A stretch of DNA of 33,129 bases from Rubrivivax sp. Lineage in GTDB: Bacteria > Pseudomonadota > Gammaproteobacteria > Burkholderiales > Burkholderiaceae_C. Location: NCBI GenBank assembly GCA_030653505.1, contig JAURZK010000066.1, positions 1-33,129 on the forward strand. The letters run 5' to 3'. The position numbers and the translations under genes were made by a program. Shown piece after piece: positions 14,713-23,622 of the stretch (position 1 is its first letter; each line of letters opens with the position of its first letter). A model generated the notes under the pieces. It ran no database searches and was not told the origin of the DNA. It saw only the letters and a program-made list of their open reading frames with translations.

Positions 14713-16682
14713 ACCAGCGCGCCCCCGAAGCGCCTGCGGCGGCCCGGCAGAGCCGGTTCCGCGGCGTTCGCTGGCTTGCGGCGGTCGCGGCGTGGACGAT
14801 CGGATCGGCCGCGGCCCAGGGCACCGCACCTGCCGCACGTCACGAACCGGGTGCACCGCAAGTGCTCGCCGCACCGCATTACGGCGACACGCTGTTCCAG
14901 TTCTACCAGGACCACACCTTCTCCGCGCTCACCGGCCTGATGGTGTCGCAGCACTTCGGTCGCATCGCGCCGCACGACGACGAGGCCGAGGTGCTGCGCG
15001 GCGGCATGCTGCTCGCCTACGGGCTGCACGACGAAGCGGCCACGGTGTTTGCGCGGCTGATCGAGAACAACACGACACCCGCGGTGCGCAACCGCGCCTG
15101 GTATTTCCTGGCCCAGGTGCGCCACCAGCGTGGCTTGAACACGTTGGCCGAAGAGGCGCTGGCGCGCACAACCGCGCCCTTGCCCGGCGCGCTGGAAGAC
15201 GAACGCCAGCTGCTGCATGCGCAGCTGCTGATGGCGCGCGACGACTACGCCGGCGCTGCCGCGCTGCTGGACGCCCTGCAGGCCGACCCCAAGGCCGCGC
15301 CGCACGCAGGCCTGTATGCCCGCTACAACCTCGGCGTCGCGCTGGTGAAGACCGGCGACGTGAAGCAGGGCCACGCGCTGCTCGAAGCCGTCGGCCAGAC
15401 ACCGGCGCCGAACGAAGAACTGCGCAGCCTGCGCGACCGCGCCAACGTGGCCCTGGGCTTCGCCACGCTCGCGGCGCAGCAGCCGCGCGAAGCGCGCGCG
15501 GCGCTGCAGCGCGTGCGCCTGAACGGCCCCTCGTCGAACAAGGCGCTGCTGGGCTTCGGCTGGGCCGCGGCCGAATTGAAGGATCCGCAACTCGCGCTGG
15601 CGCCGTGGACCGAACTGGCCAGCCGCGGCTCGGCCGGCGGCGCCGACGGTGCGGTGCTGGAAGCACGCATCGCCCTGCCCTACGCCATGGCCGAACTGCG
15701 CGCCTACGGCAGCGCGCTCAAGGGCTACGAGCGGGCGGCAGAGAGCTTCGAGCAGGAAAGGCAGGCGCTGGCCGAGTCCATTGCCGCCATCCGCGCCGGC
15801 GCCCTGGTGCGCGACCTGCTGGCACAGAACACCGAAGCGGCGGGCCTGAACACCTCGGCCGGCATCCGCGCGCTGCCGCAGATGCCGCACGGCGCGCACC
15901 TGGCACCGCTGCTGGCCGGCCACGACTTCCAGGCCGCGTTCAGGAACCTGCGCGACCTGCAGTTCCTCGACGGCAACCTGGCGCAGTGGCAGGACAGCCT
16001 GGGCGTCTACACCGACATGCTCGACAACCGCCCCCGCGCCTACGCCGAGAAGCTGCCGGCCGTGCGCGCGAACACCGGCGCCGCCGACATCGCCGCACTC
16101 TCGCAGCGCCGCGATGCGCTCGCCGCCGAACTGGCACGCGTGCAGGCCGAAGTTGATGCCGCGGCGTATGCCGACGAAAGTGAACGGCGCCTGCTGCAAC
16201 GTGTGGCGCGCGGCCAGGCGACGCTTCAGGCTGCCAGCGGCCAGCCTGAGGTGGAACTGCCCACCGACACCGCCGAGCGCCTGCGCCGCGCCGCCGGTGC
16301 ACTGATCTGGCAGCTGACGCAGGAGTTCAGCGCCCGCGGCTGGGAGGCCAGCAAGGCCATGCGTGCCACCAACACCGGCCTGGACCGTGCCCGCGGGCAG
16401 GACGCCGCACTCGCCCGCGCCCAGCAGGAAGAACCGGCGCGCCACGCCGCCTTCGCCGAGCGCATCGCGCGACTGGCGCAGCAGGTCAGCGCACTGCGCC
16501 CCGGCATCGCGCTGACCGCGCAGGCCGTGCAGGCGCAGTTGCAGGACATCGCCGTGGCCGAACTCGAAGCGCAGCAGGAGCGCCTGACGGTCTACGCCGC
16601 GCAGGCACGGCTGGCCATCGCGCAGATCCACGACCAGGCGCAGTTCGCACAGCGCGGCACGGCCGCCGGGGTGGCACGGTGA
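14706..16682 (+). CDS. Exported TPR/helical-repeat protein of the motor cluster
   Basis: 658 residues. Starts with GTG: 14706, or 14709 forming a GTGA overlap with the previous stop. Signal-like segment WLAAVAAWTIGSAAAQ, then helical repeats: HYGDTLFQFYQDHTFSALTG, GMLLAYGLHDEAATVFARLI, RNRAWYFLAQVRHQRG, LYARYNLGVALVKTGDVKQG, consistent with TPRs over residues ~60-330. The C-terminal half is predicted long helix/coiled coil (RRDALAAELARVQAEVDAAA and AELEAQQERLTVYAAQARLA). Such proteins scaffold periplasmic assemblies, and comparable genes flank ExbB/ExbD in gliding-type clusters. No enzymatic motif seen. Overlaps the next gene by 4 bp (GTGA). Confidence 0.88.
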   Translation: MVNQRAPEAPAAARQSRFRGVRWLAAVAAWTIGSAAAQGTAPAARHEPGAPQVLAAPHYGDTLFQFYQDHTFSALTGLMVSQHFGRIAPHDDEAEVLRGGMLLAYGLHDEAATVFARLIENNTTPAVRNRAWYFLAQVRHQRGLNTLAEEALARTTAPLPGALEDERQLLHAQLLMARDDYAGAAALLDALQADPKAAPHAGLYARYNLGVALVKTGDVKQGHALLEAVGQTPAPNEELRSLRDRANVALGFATLAAQQPREARAALQRVRLNGPSSNKALLGFGWAAAELKDPQLALAPWTELASRGSAGGADGAVLEARIALPYAMAELRAYGSALKGYERAAESFEQERQALAESIAAIRAGALVRDLLAQNTEAAGLNTSAGIRALPQMPHGAHLAPLLAGHDFQAAFRNLRDLQFLDGNLAQWQDSLGVYTDMLDNRPRAYAEKLPAVRANTGAADIAALSQRRDALAAELARVQAEVDAAAYADESERRLLQRVARGQATLQAASGQPEVELPTDTAERLRRAAGALIWQLTQEFSARGWEASKAMRATNTGLDRARGQDAALARAQQEEPARHAAFAERIARLAQQVSALRPGIALTAQAVQAQLQDIAVAELEAQQERLTVYAAQARLAIAQIHDQAQFAQRGTAAGVAR

Positions 16683-19600
16683 GCCGCAGGTCGAAGACCA
16701 TCTGCCTGTCGCCGCGCCTGTCGGTGCTGGCCTTGGCCACCACGCTGCTGCTGGCCGGCTGCGCCGGCCGCAAGACCCTGCCCGGTGACGACCAGCCCAC
16801 GCTGGCCAGCCTGGGCACGCGCCAATTCACGGTGGCCCCCGATGCAGTGACTGGCGTGGCCGAAGAGCAGACCATCGCCGCCTACCGCCAGTTCCTGCAG
16901 GCCGCGCCCAAAGCGCCGCAGCGCCCCGAGGCCCTGCGCCGCCTGGGCGACCTGGAAATGGACCGCGCCGACCGCATCGCTGCCGAGACCACGGCCGCCG
17001 CCGGCGCCGAGCCCGACTACAAGGCCGCCATCGCGCGCTACGAGGAGTTCCTCAAGGCCTACCCGCAGGACGCCGGCAACCACCGCGTGCTCTACCAGCT
17101 GGCGCGTGCGCAGGAACAGGGCGGTGATCTCGAGAAGGCGCTGAAGACGCTGACGCGCCTGGTCTCCACCTTCCCCGACACGCCGCACGCCGACGAAGCC
17201 CAGTTCCGGCGCGGCGAACTGCTCTTCGCGATGCGCGACTACAAGCAAGCCGAAACCGCCTACGCCGCGGTGCTGGGCAGTGGCGGCGCCTCGCCCTTCG
17301 TCGAACGGGCGCTCTACATGCAGGGCTGGTCCTTGTTCAAGCAGGGCCGGCTGGAAGAGGCGCTGCAGCCCTTCTTCGGTGTGCTCGACCTCAAGCTCGG
17401 CGGCCTGCCGGTCAGCGTGCGCGACGAGGCCGACCTGGCCAACGTGCGTGCGCTCACGCGCGCCGACCGCGAACTGGTCGACGACAGCTTCCGCGTCATG
17501 GGCATCGCGCTCGCCAACCTGCAAGGCGCCGAGAGCATCCCGCGCTACATCGACACACCGGCGCGCGACGGCTACCAGTTCCGCGTCTACAGCGCCCTGG
17601 GCGAGCTCTACATCCGCCAGGAACGCATCAAGGACGCTGCGGACACCTACGCCCTCTTCGTGCGCCGCCAGCCGCTGCACGCGCAGGCGCCGTTGCTGCA
17701 GGCGCGCGTGATCGAGATCTACGAACGCAACGGCTTCGACACGCTGGCGCTGCAGGCCAAGAAGGATCACGTGCTGCGCTACGGTGTCGACAGCGACTTC
17801 CGCCGTGCCAACCCCAGCGGCTGGCAGGGTGCGCAGGCACTGGTGAAGACGCACCTGGTGCAACTGGCGCGACACCACCACGCGCTGGCGCAGAAGAGCA
17901 AGGCCACGGCCGACGTGCAGGAAGCTGTGCGCTGGTACGGCACACTGCTGGCGAGCTTCCCGACCGACATCGAAGCACCGGCCAACCGCTTCCTGCTCGC
18001 CGAACTGCTGTTCGAGGACAAACGCTGGGCCGACGCCGCGCGCGAGTACGAGGCCGTGGCCTATGCCCCGGTGGATGTACCCGCAACCATTGCGGCCGCC
18101 ACGCCGGCGGCGCCGGTGCGCCGCGCCGACGCCGGTTATGCCGCGCTGCTCTCTTACGCCGCGCAAGAAAAGGACAGCCGCGACGCCGCGCAGCGCACCG
18201 CGCTGCAGCGCACGGCCGTCGCCAGTTCACTGCGCTTTGCCGCCGCCTTCCCCGCCGATGCACGCAACGGCGCGGTGCGGGTGCGCGCATCGGAACAGCT
18301 GTTCGCCCTGGGCGACGCCGACCCCGCCGCTACCGTGGCACGCCAGGCGCTGGCGCTGCAGCCGCCGCCCACGCCCGAACTGCGCCGCACGGCGTGGACG
18401 GTGCTGGCCCATCACGCCTTCGATCAGGGCCGCCACGCCGAGGCCGAAGCGGCCTACGGCGAGGTGCTGGCGCTGAGCCCGCCCGGCAGCCCCGGCCGCG
18501 CCGAGTTCGTCGAACGCCTGGCCGCGGCCATCTACAAGCAGGGCGAAGCCGCACGCGGCAACGGCGACGGCCGTGCCGCCGTCGGCCACTTCCAGCGTGT
18601 GGCTGCCCTGGGCGCCAGCGCCGGGCTGGCGGCCAACTCGGCGGTGCGCGCGAGTGCGCAGTTCGACGCCGCCGCCGCGCTCATCGCGCTGAAGGACTGG
18701 GAAGCCGCCGCGTCGGCACTGGAAGACTTCCGCCGCCAGCAGCCCGGCCACACGCTGCTGGCCGAGGTGGCGCCGCGCCTGGCACTGGCCTACCTGGAAC
18801 TGGGCCGCAACAGCCTGGCCGCGGCCGAGTTCGAACGTGTGCACGCGGCCACCAGCGACACGACGCTGGCGCGCGGCGTGTTGTGGCAGGCCGCCGAACT
18901 GCACGAGAAGGCGGTGCTGGCCGACGTGAAGGAACGCAGCTCGGCGGGCGCTGCACGCACCGCCGGCACAGCACCCGCCGCGAAAGCGCGCACCACCGCC
19001 TCCGCGCGCCCGACCCCGGCGAGAGCCACACGCAACACGAAGGCCGGCACACCGGCGACCACGCCGCTGCAGGCCGCGTCGCCGCTGATGGCCACCGCGC
19101 TGAAGGCCTACGAACGTTACCTGCAGCAGTACCCGCAGCCGCTGGAAACCGCCGTCGAAGCGCGCTGGCGCCTGGCCGAACTCTCGCGCCAGGACGGCCA
19201 GTCCGCACAGGCTGCCGTCTGGCAACGCGCGGTTCAGCAGGCCGACGCCCAGGCTGGCGATACGCGCACGCCGCGCACGCGCGCGCTGGGTGGCCTGGCC
19301 ACGCTGGCGCTGGCCGAGCCGGTGCTGGCCGCCTACCGCCAGGTCGCACTCGTCGAGCCGCTGGCGCAGCAGTTGAAGCTGAAGAAGGCGAAGATGGAAG
19401 AGGCGCTGCGCGCCTACGCATTGGCCTCGGAAGCGGGCGTGGCCGAGGTGGTCACGGCCGCCACCTTCCACACCGGCGCGCTCTACCAGGACTTCGGCAA
19501 GGCACTCATTACCTCGGCGCGGCCGAAGAAGCTGAACAAGGCCGAGCTGGAGCAGTACAACGTGATGCTCGAAGAGCAGGCCTTCCCCTTCGAGGAGAAG

Positions 19601-20131
19601 GCCATCGAACTCTTCGAGGCCAACGCGCGCCGCGCCGCCGCGGGCCACTTCGACACCTGGGTGCAGCGCAGCTACACCGCGCTGGCACAGCTCAAGCCCG
19701 TGCGCTACGGCAAGACCGAACGTGCCGATGCCAGCCTGCCCACCGATGTGGCGGCGCTGGAAGCCGCGCTGCAGGCGTTACCACGACCCGATGCCGTTCA
19801 GCGCGTGGCGCTGCTCAACCAGCTGGGCATAGCCCTGCGCCGCGCCGGCCACTTCGAAGCTGCGCGCGCCGCTTATGACAGCGCCATCGCGCTGAACCCC
19901 AACGCCACCGCACCGCAGCTCAACCTGGCCATCCTGCTCGACCTCTACCTGGGCGACAACAGCCGCGCGCTGGCGCTCTACCAGCGCTGCCAGGAACTTT
20001 CACCCGCCGACGCGCCGGTGCTCGGCCGCTGGGCGGCCGAGCTGAAGTCGCGCAAGCCCACGCCGGCCGGCCCCGCTTCGGCCGAGGCGCCCGCGAAGGT
20101 GGCCACCACGGCCCGCAAGGACACGCCATGA
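16679..20131 (+). CDS. Large TPR lipoprotein of the motor cluster
   Basis: 1150 residues from GTG 16679 (GTGA overlap). Lipoprotein signal LALATTLLLAGC, lipid Cys C28. TPR-like units run through most of the protein: AIARYEEFLKAYPQDAGNHR, LYQLARAQEQGGDLEKALKT, RGELLFAMRDYKQAETAYAA, and near the C-terminus LLNQLGIALRRAGHFEAARA and APQLNLAILLDLYLGD. A low-complexity Ala/Thr/Pro/Arg segment (about residues 754-800) splits it into two repeat blocks. It resembles the outer-membrane-anchored TPR proteins of Glt/Agl-type trans-envelope complexes by layout; I cannot prove orthology. Overlaps the next gene by ATGA. Confidence 0.88.
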   Translation: MSRRSKTICLSPRLSVLALATTLLLAGCAGRKTLPGDDQPTLASLGTRQFTVAPDAVTGVAEEQTIAAYRQFLQAAPKAPQRPEALRRLGDLEMDRADRIAAETTAAAGAEPDYKAAIARYEEFLKAYPQDAGNHRVLYQLARAQEQGGDLEKALKTLTRLVSTFPDTPHADEAQFRRGELLFAMRDYKQAETAYAAVLGSGGASPFVERALYMQGWSLFKQGRLEEALQPFFGVLDLKLGGLPVSVRDEADLANVRALTRADRELVDDSFRVMGIALANLQGAESIPRYIDTPARDGYQFRVYSALGELYIRQERIKDAADTYALFVRRQPLHAQAPLLQARVIEIYERNGFDTLALQAKKDHVLRYGVDSDFRRANPSGWQGAQALVKTHLVQLARHHHALAQKSKATADVQEAVRWYGTLLASFPTDIEAPANRFLLAELLFEDKRWADAAREYEAVAYAPVDVPATIAAATPAAPVRRADAGYAALLSYAAQEKDSRDAAQRTALQRTAVASSLRFAAAFPADARNGAVRVRASEQLFALGDADPAATVARQALALQPPPTPELRRTAWTVLAHHAFDQGRHAEAEAAYGEVLALSPPGSPGRAEFVERLAAAIYKQGEAARGNGDGRAAVGHFQRVAALGASAGLAANSAVRASAQFDAAAALIALKDWEAAASALEDFRRQQPGHTLLAEVAPRLALAYLELGRNSLAAAEFERVHAATSDTTLARGVLWQAAELHEKAVLADVKERSSAGAARTAGTAPAAKARTTASARPTPARATRNTKAGTPATTPLQAASPLMATALKAYERYLQQYPQPLETAVEARWRLAELSRQDGQSAQAAVWQRAVQQADAQAGDTRTPRTRALGGLATLALAEPVLAAYRQVALVEPLAQQLKLKKAKMEEALRAYALASEAGVAEVVTAATFHTGALYQDFGKALITSARPKKLNKAELEQYNVMLEEQAFPFEEKAIELFEANARRAAAGHFDTWVQRSYTALAQLKPVRYGKTERADASLPTDVAALEAALQALPRPDAVQRVALLNQLGIALRRAGHFEAARAAYDSAIALNPNATAPQLNLAILLDLYLGDNSRALALYQRCQELSPADAPVLGRWAAELKSRKPTPAGPASAEAPAKVATTARKDTP

Positions 20132-20496
20132 AACACCCCTTGCCTGCCCTGCGAAACGCACGGACGGCGGCACTGACAGCGACCTTGCTGCTCGCGGCCG
20201 CCGGCGCGCCTGCGCAAGACCGCGCCGACATCGACCGCACGCAGATCCTGGGCAACCGCGAGCTGCCCAAGGTGCTCTACATCGTGCCCTGGAAGAAGCC
20301 GCTGCCCGGCCAGCTGAACGGCCGCCCGGTGCACAGCGTGCTCGACGAAGCGCTGGCACCGGTCGACCGCGAGGTCTTCCGCCGTCAGGTCGATTACGCC
20401 GGCCAGCTTCAGGCGCGCGCCGCCAAAGCACAAGACTCAACTGCCCCGCCCATTCCCGCCAACCCCGCACCCGCCCCCACCGGAGCCCCCCGATGA
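20128..20496 (+). CDS. Small secreted protein with ILGNRELPKVLYIVPWKKP motif
   Basis: 122 residues, start overlapping the TPR gene stop and stop overlapping the TolQ-like start (both ATGA), so it is firmly part of the operon. Signal peptide (cleavage near APA-QDR). The central block RTQILGNRELPKVLYIVPWK followed by PVHSVLDEALAPVDREVFRR is the only distinctive part; I recall this kind of short protein in other ExbB/ExbD/AgmX clusters, function unknown. The C-terminus is Pro/Ala-rich and probably disordered (APPIPANPAPAP). A periplasmic accessory of the motor is the natural guess. Confidence 0.82.
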   Translation: MKHPLPALRNARTAALTATLLLAAAGAPAQDRADIDRTQILGNRELPKVLYIVPWKKPLPGQLNGRPVHSVLDEALAPVDREVFRRQVDYAGQLQARAAKAQDSTAPPIPANPAPAPTGAPR

Positions 20497-21197
20497 ACAC
20501 CTTCAACACCGTCGTCAAGTTCTTCGTCGACTGCGGCCCCTTCCTCTACCCCAGCCTGGCGATGATGACCATCGGCTTGGCCATCGCCGTCGAACGTTTC
20601 ATCTTCCTGCGCCGCGCGCGCAGCGAGAACCGCCAGCTCTGGGACCAGGTGCTGCCCATGCTGCAGGGCGGCAAGTTCAAGGAAGCCGCCGGCGCGGTGG
20701 CCAGCAGCGAGGCGGGCATCGGCAAGATCGTCGCCAACGGCCTGGCACGCATGCAGAGCGCACGCCGTCGCGAGGACATCGACCACGCGATGGAGGAAGG
20801 CATGATGGAGATCGTGCCGCGCCTGGAAAAGCGCACCCACTACATCGCCACCTTCGCCAACACCATCACCCTGGTGGGCCTGCTGGGCACCATCATCGGC
20901 CTCATCAAGGGCTTCACCGCGGTGGCGCAGGTCAACCCGGCCGAGAAGGCCGAGCTGCTGAGCGCGTCGATCTCGGTGGCCATGAACAACACGGCCTTTG
21001 CGCTGATGGTGGCCATCCCCTTCCTGCTCATCCACGCCTTCCTGCAGGCGCGGGCGAGCGAGATCGTCGACAGCCTGGAAGCGGCCAAGATCACCTTCCT
21101 GAACCTGGTGCAGCGGCTGGCAGGCGAATCGCAGGGCCGCGACTACCGCGAGCCTCAGCAGGCGCCCGGCATGCGGGCGATGGGCACGGCCGACTGA
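20493..21197 (+). CDS. MotA/TolQ/ExbB-type proton channel protein
   Basis: 234 residues. Three TM regions: FLYPSLAMMTIGLAIAVERF (residues ~18-37), YIATFANTITLVGLLGTIIG (~117-136) and ISVAMNNTAFALMVAIPFLL (~160-180), with the family's cytoplasmic loop between TM1 and TM2 and the conserved Asn-Thr/Pro signature in TM3. Proteins of this family form a pentameric inner-membrane channel around an ExbD/TolR/MotB dimer and turn proton flow into movement. Two ExbD-type genes and an AgmX-type gene follow, as in AglRQS-type motors. 33 bp separate it from the first ExbD gene. Confidence 0.95.
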   Translation: MNTFNTVVKFFVDCGPFLYPSLAMMTIGLAIAVERFIFLRRARSENRQLWDQVLPMLQGGKFKEAAGAVASSEAGIGKIVANGLARMQSARRREDIDHAMEEGMMEIVPRLEKRTHYIATFANTITLVGLLGTIIGLIKGFTAVAQVNPAEKAELLSASISVAMNNTAFALMVAIPFLLIHAFLQARASEIVDSLEAAKITFLNLVQRLAGESQGRDYREPQQAPGMRAMGTAD

Positions 21198-21230
21198 CCG
21201 CCCTTCCAACGACGCACATCAAGGGCCGCC

Positions 21231-21779
21231 ATGAGACCGCGCCGATTGCGCAAGGAAGTGCCGCACCTGGAGATCACCGCCTTCATCAACCTGATCGTGG
21301 TGCTGGTGCCCTTCCTGCTTTCCACCGCCGTGTTCACGCGGCTGGCGGTGATGGACCTGCAGCTGCCCGCGCAGCAATCTGCGGTGGAGCAGATCAAGGT
21401 CGACAACCTGCAACTCGAGGTGGTGATCCGCAAGGATGCGCTGGAGGTGGGCGACCGCATCGGTGGCCTCATCCAGCGCATCGAACGCACGGGCGCCGAA
21501 CACGACGTGAAGGCGCTGCAGCAGCTGATGCTGCTGGTCAAGGGCAAGTTCCCCGACAAGCGCGAGGCCACACTGCTGGCCGAGCCCGACACCAGTTACG
21601 ACCAGCTGGTGCAGGTGATGGACGCGGTGCGCGGCACCGTCACCGCGCAGGGGCCGAAGGTGGTGCGTGCCGAGCTGTTCCCGAACATCTCGGTGGGTGA
21701 CGCGCCGCTGCTGGGCGGCGGCAAGGCCGGCAAGACGCTGAAGGCCGCCGCCGCTGCGCCGGCGAAGGGGAACAGCTGA
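21231..21779 (+). CDS. ExbD/TolR-family protein lacking the TM aspartate
   Basis: 182 residues. Short basic N-terminus (MRPRRLRKEV), one TM segment (ITAFINLIVVLVPFLLSTAV) and a periplasmic domain (LQLEVVIRKDALEVGDRIGG ... LLVKGKFPDKREATLLAEPD). In ExbD/TolR the first turn of the TM carries the essential proton-binding Asp (FID/LID). Here that position is N20 (codon AAC 21288-21290). It may therefore be a structural partner of the second ExbD subunit, which keeps Asp. Its stop and the next ATG share one base (TGATG). The Ala/Lys-rich C-terminus looks unstructured. Confidence 0.92.
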   Translation: MRPRRLRKEVPHLEITAFINLIVVLVPFLLSTAVFTRLAVMDLQLPAQQSAVEQIKVDNLQLEVVIRKDALEVGDRIGGLIQRIERTGAEHDVKALQQLMLLVKGKFPDKREATLLAEPDTSYDQLVQVMDAVRGTVTAQGPKVVRAELFPNISVGDAPLLGGGKAGKTLKAAAAAPAKGNS

Positions 21780-22288
21780 TGTCCACGCTGACCCGCCTGG
21801 AGAGACGCGCCCAGCGCAAGTCGCGCAACAGCACGGCGATGGACATGAACCTCGTCGCGCTGATCGACGTCTTCACCATCCTCATCTTCTTCCTACTGTC
21901 CAGCGCCAGCGGCGTGGAAACACTGGTCAGCCCGAAGGCCGTGCACCTGCCACTGGCCAACAGCAACCAGCAACCCAAGGACACCGTGGTGCTGGTGGTG
22001 GCCGGCGACGAGATCCTGGCCGCAGGACGGCGCGTGGCGCTGGTCAGCGAGGCGATGGCGGGCGGCGACGACCTGATTCCCGGGCTGAAGGCCGAACTCG
22101 ACCTGCTGGCCGCGCGCCCGGTGGTGCGCGCCGAGAACCGCGACAGGATCGAGAGCGATGGCCACGCCGTCACCATCATGGCCGACAAGGACATCCCCTA
22201 CCAGCTGCTGCGCAAGGTGATGGCCACCTGCGCACGCGCCGGCTTCAGCGATGTCTCGTTTGCCGTGCGGCAGCGGATGGACGCGTGA
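21779..22288 (+). CDS. ExbD/TolR-family protein with intact TM aspartate
   Basis: 169 residues. Basic N-terminus (LERRAQRKSRNS), TM segment LVALIDVFTILIFFLLSS with the canonical proton-binding D30 (GAC 21866-21868), and a periplasmic domain with the usual ExbD ending: HAVTIMADKDIPYQLLRKVM, TCARAGFSDVSFAV. It pairs with the preceding Asn-bearing paralogue and the TolQ-type channel, forming the stator of the proposed motor. The stop codon overlaps the start region of the AgmX-type gene (GTGATG at 22285-22290). Confidence 0.95.
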   Translation: MSTLTRLERRAQRKSRNSTAMDMNLVALIDVFTILIFFLLSSASGVETLVSPKAVHLPLANSNQQPKDTVVLVVAGDEILAAGRRVALVSEAMAGGDDLIPGLKAELDLLAARPVVRAENRDRIESDGHAVTIMADKDIPYQLLRKVMATCARAGFSDVSFAVRQRMDA

Positions 22289-23451
22289 TGGCAACCAGCG
22301 CCACCTTCGCCTTCCCGTCGTCGCCGCACCCCGCGCTGCCGCCAGGCGGCCTGCCGGCGCTGGCCGGCCTGGCGCGCCGCGCCGCCGTACTGCCGTGGAC
22401 GGTCTCGGCCGCAGACGAGCGGCGCTTCCGCAGCATCCTCAAACGCATCGGCGCGCTGGTGCTGCTGCTGGCCATCGTGCTGCCCTTCGTGCCGCTGCGC
22501 AAAGCCGAGCGGACCGAAGCCCAGCCACTGCCACCGCCGATGGCGCGCCTGCTGCTCGAACGCCAGCCCACGCCGCCCGCACCGCCGCCGCCGCCCAGGC
22601 CCGAGGCTGCCACCGAGGTGGCGCAGACCAAGCCGGAAGCGGCCAGGGACACACCGGCCCCGCCGACGCCGCCGAAGAAGGCGGCGCCCGTGCCCGAGGC
22701 GCGTCGTCCCATCGAAGGCAAGCCGCCCGGTGACGTGGCGCTCGATAACGCGCGCCGCAAGGCCAGCGGGGTCGGCCTGCTGGCGCTGAAGAACGAACTC
22801 GCCGACCTCAGCGGCGCACCGGCCGCGGTGCAGTTGCGCCAGGACATCAAGCCCGGCCCGGGTGTCGGCACCGGTGTCGGCGTGGGCGTGGGTGCCGGCA
22901 CCGAAGCAGGCGTGCCGGTGCGGGCGCTGCTCACCAGCAATGCCACCCACGGCAGCGGCGGCATCAACACCGCCGCCTACAGCCGCAACACCGGTGGCGG
23001 CGGGCTGGCCGGCCGCGCCACCACGCTGGTCGAGGGTGTGGCCGGCGGCGGCGGCGGTGGTGGCCCGGGCGGTGGTGGTGCACGCGACGGCACGGGCAGC
23101 GGCAGTGGTGTCGGCGGTGGCGGCAAGGGCGGCACGCTGGCCAAGGGCAGCAGCGGCAAGGGGAGCCGCAGCATCGAGGACATCAAGCTCGTCTTCGAAC
23201 GCAACAAGGGCGCCATCTACGCGCTGTACAACCGCGCGCTGCGCGACGACCCGGCGCTGCAGGGCAAGGTGGTGCTGGAACTGAAGATCTCGCCGGCCGG
23301 CATCGTCGAGGGCCTGCGCATCGTCAGCAGCGAACTCAAGGCCGCGGAACTGGAGGGCAAGCTGCTGGCGCGCATACGCCAGTTCGACTTCGGCGCCAAG
23401 GACGTGGACGTGATGGTCGTCACCTGGCCGGTGGACTTCCTGCCGTCGTAG
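22288..23451 (+). CDS. AgmX/PglI C-terminal domain protein, TonB-like
   Basis: 387 residues from ATG 22288 (GTG 22285 possible). A cytoplasmic N-terminus of ~55 residues precedes one TM helix (IGALVLLLAIVLPFVPL), then a Pro/Ala/Lys-rich spacer (PPAPPPPPRPEA), a helical part, two Gly-rich stretches, and a C-terminal domain (~290-387) with SIEDIKLVFERNKGAIYALY and GKVVLELKISPAGIVEGLRI, matching the AgmX/PglI pattern and functionally similar to TonB/TolA. Such proteins span the periplasm and transmit force from the ExbB/ExbD motor to outer-membrane partners. In Myxococcus, AgmX (GltJ) belongs to the gliding machinery. It is the last gene of the operon; a 210-bp gap follows. Confidence 0.92.
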   Translation: MATSATFAFPSSPHPALPPGGLPALAGLARRAAVLPWTVSAADERRFRSILKRIGALVLLLAIVLPFVPLRKAERTEAQPLPPPMARLLLERQPTPPAPPPPPRPEAATEVAQTKPEAARDTPAPPTPPKKAAPVPEARRPIEGKPPGDVALDNARRKASGVGLLALKNELADLSGAPAAVQLRQDIKPGPGVGTGVGVGVGAGTEAGVPVRALLTSNATHGSGGINTAAYSRNTGGGGLAGRATTLVEGVAGGGGGGGPGGGGARDGTGSGSGVGGGGKGGTLAKGSSGKGSRSIEDIKLVFERNKGAIYALYNRALRDDPALQGKVVLELKISPAGIVEGLRIVSSELKAAELEGKLLARIRQFDFGAKDVDVMVVTWPVDFLPS

Positions 23452-23622
23452 TCGGCGCGGCCCGTCGCCGCAGCCTGGAAAGGCAGGACCGGCCAGCTGC
23501 CGATTGCAGACGCGGCTGACAGCCGGGCGCCCGCCCATGAATCACCGTTCAATGCGGCCAGGCTGCAGCCTATCGCATGCCGCTTGCCGGCGTGGTGGCA
23601 CGCGAATAGGCTCCCGCCGGGC

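Noticed and set aside
14643..16631. A 662-codon minus-strand frame opposite the first TPR gene, and similar ones opposite other genes
   Set aside because: No signal peptide, family motif or RBS; composition is that of an antisense shadow, and the plus-strand genes are coupled by overlaps.
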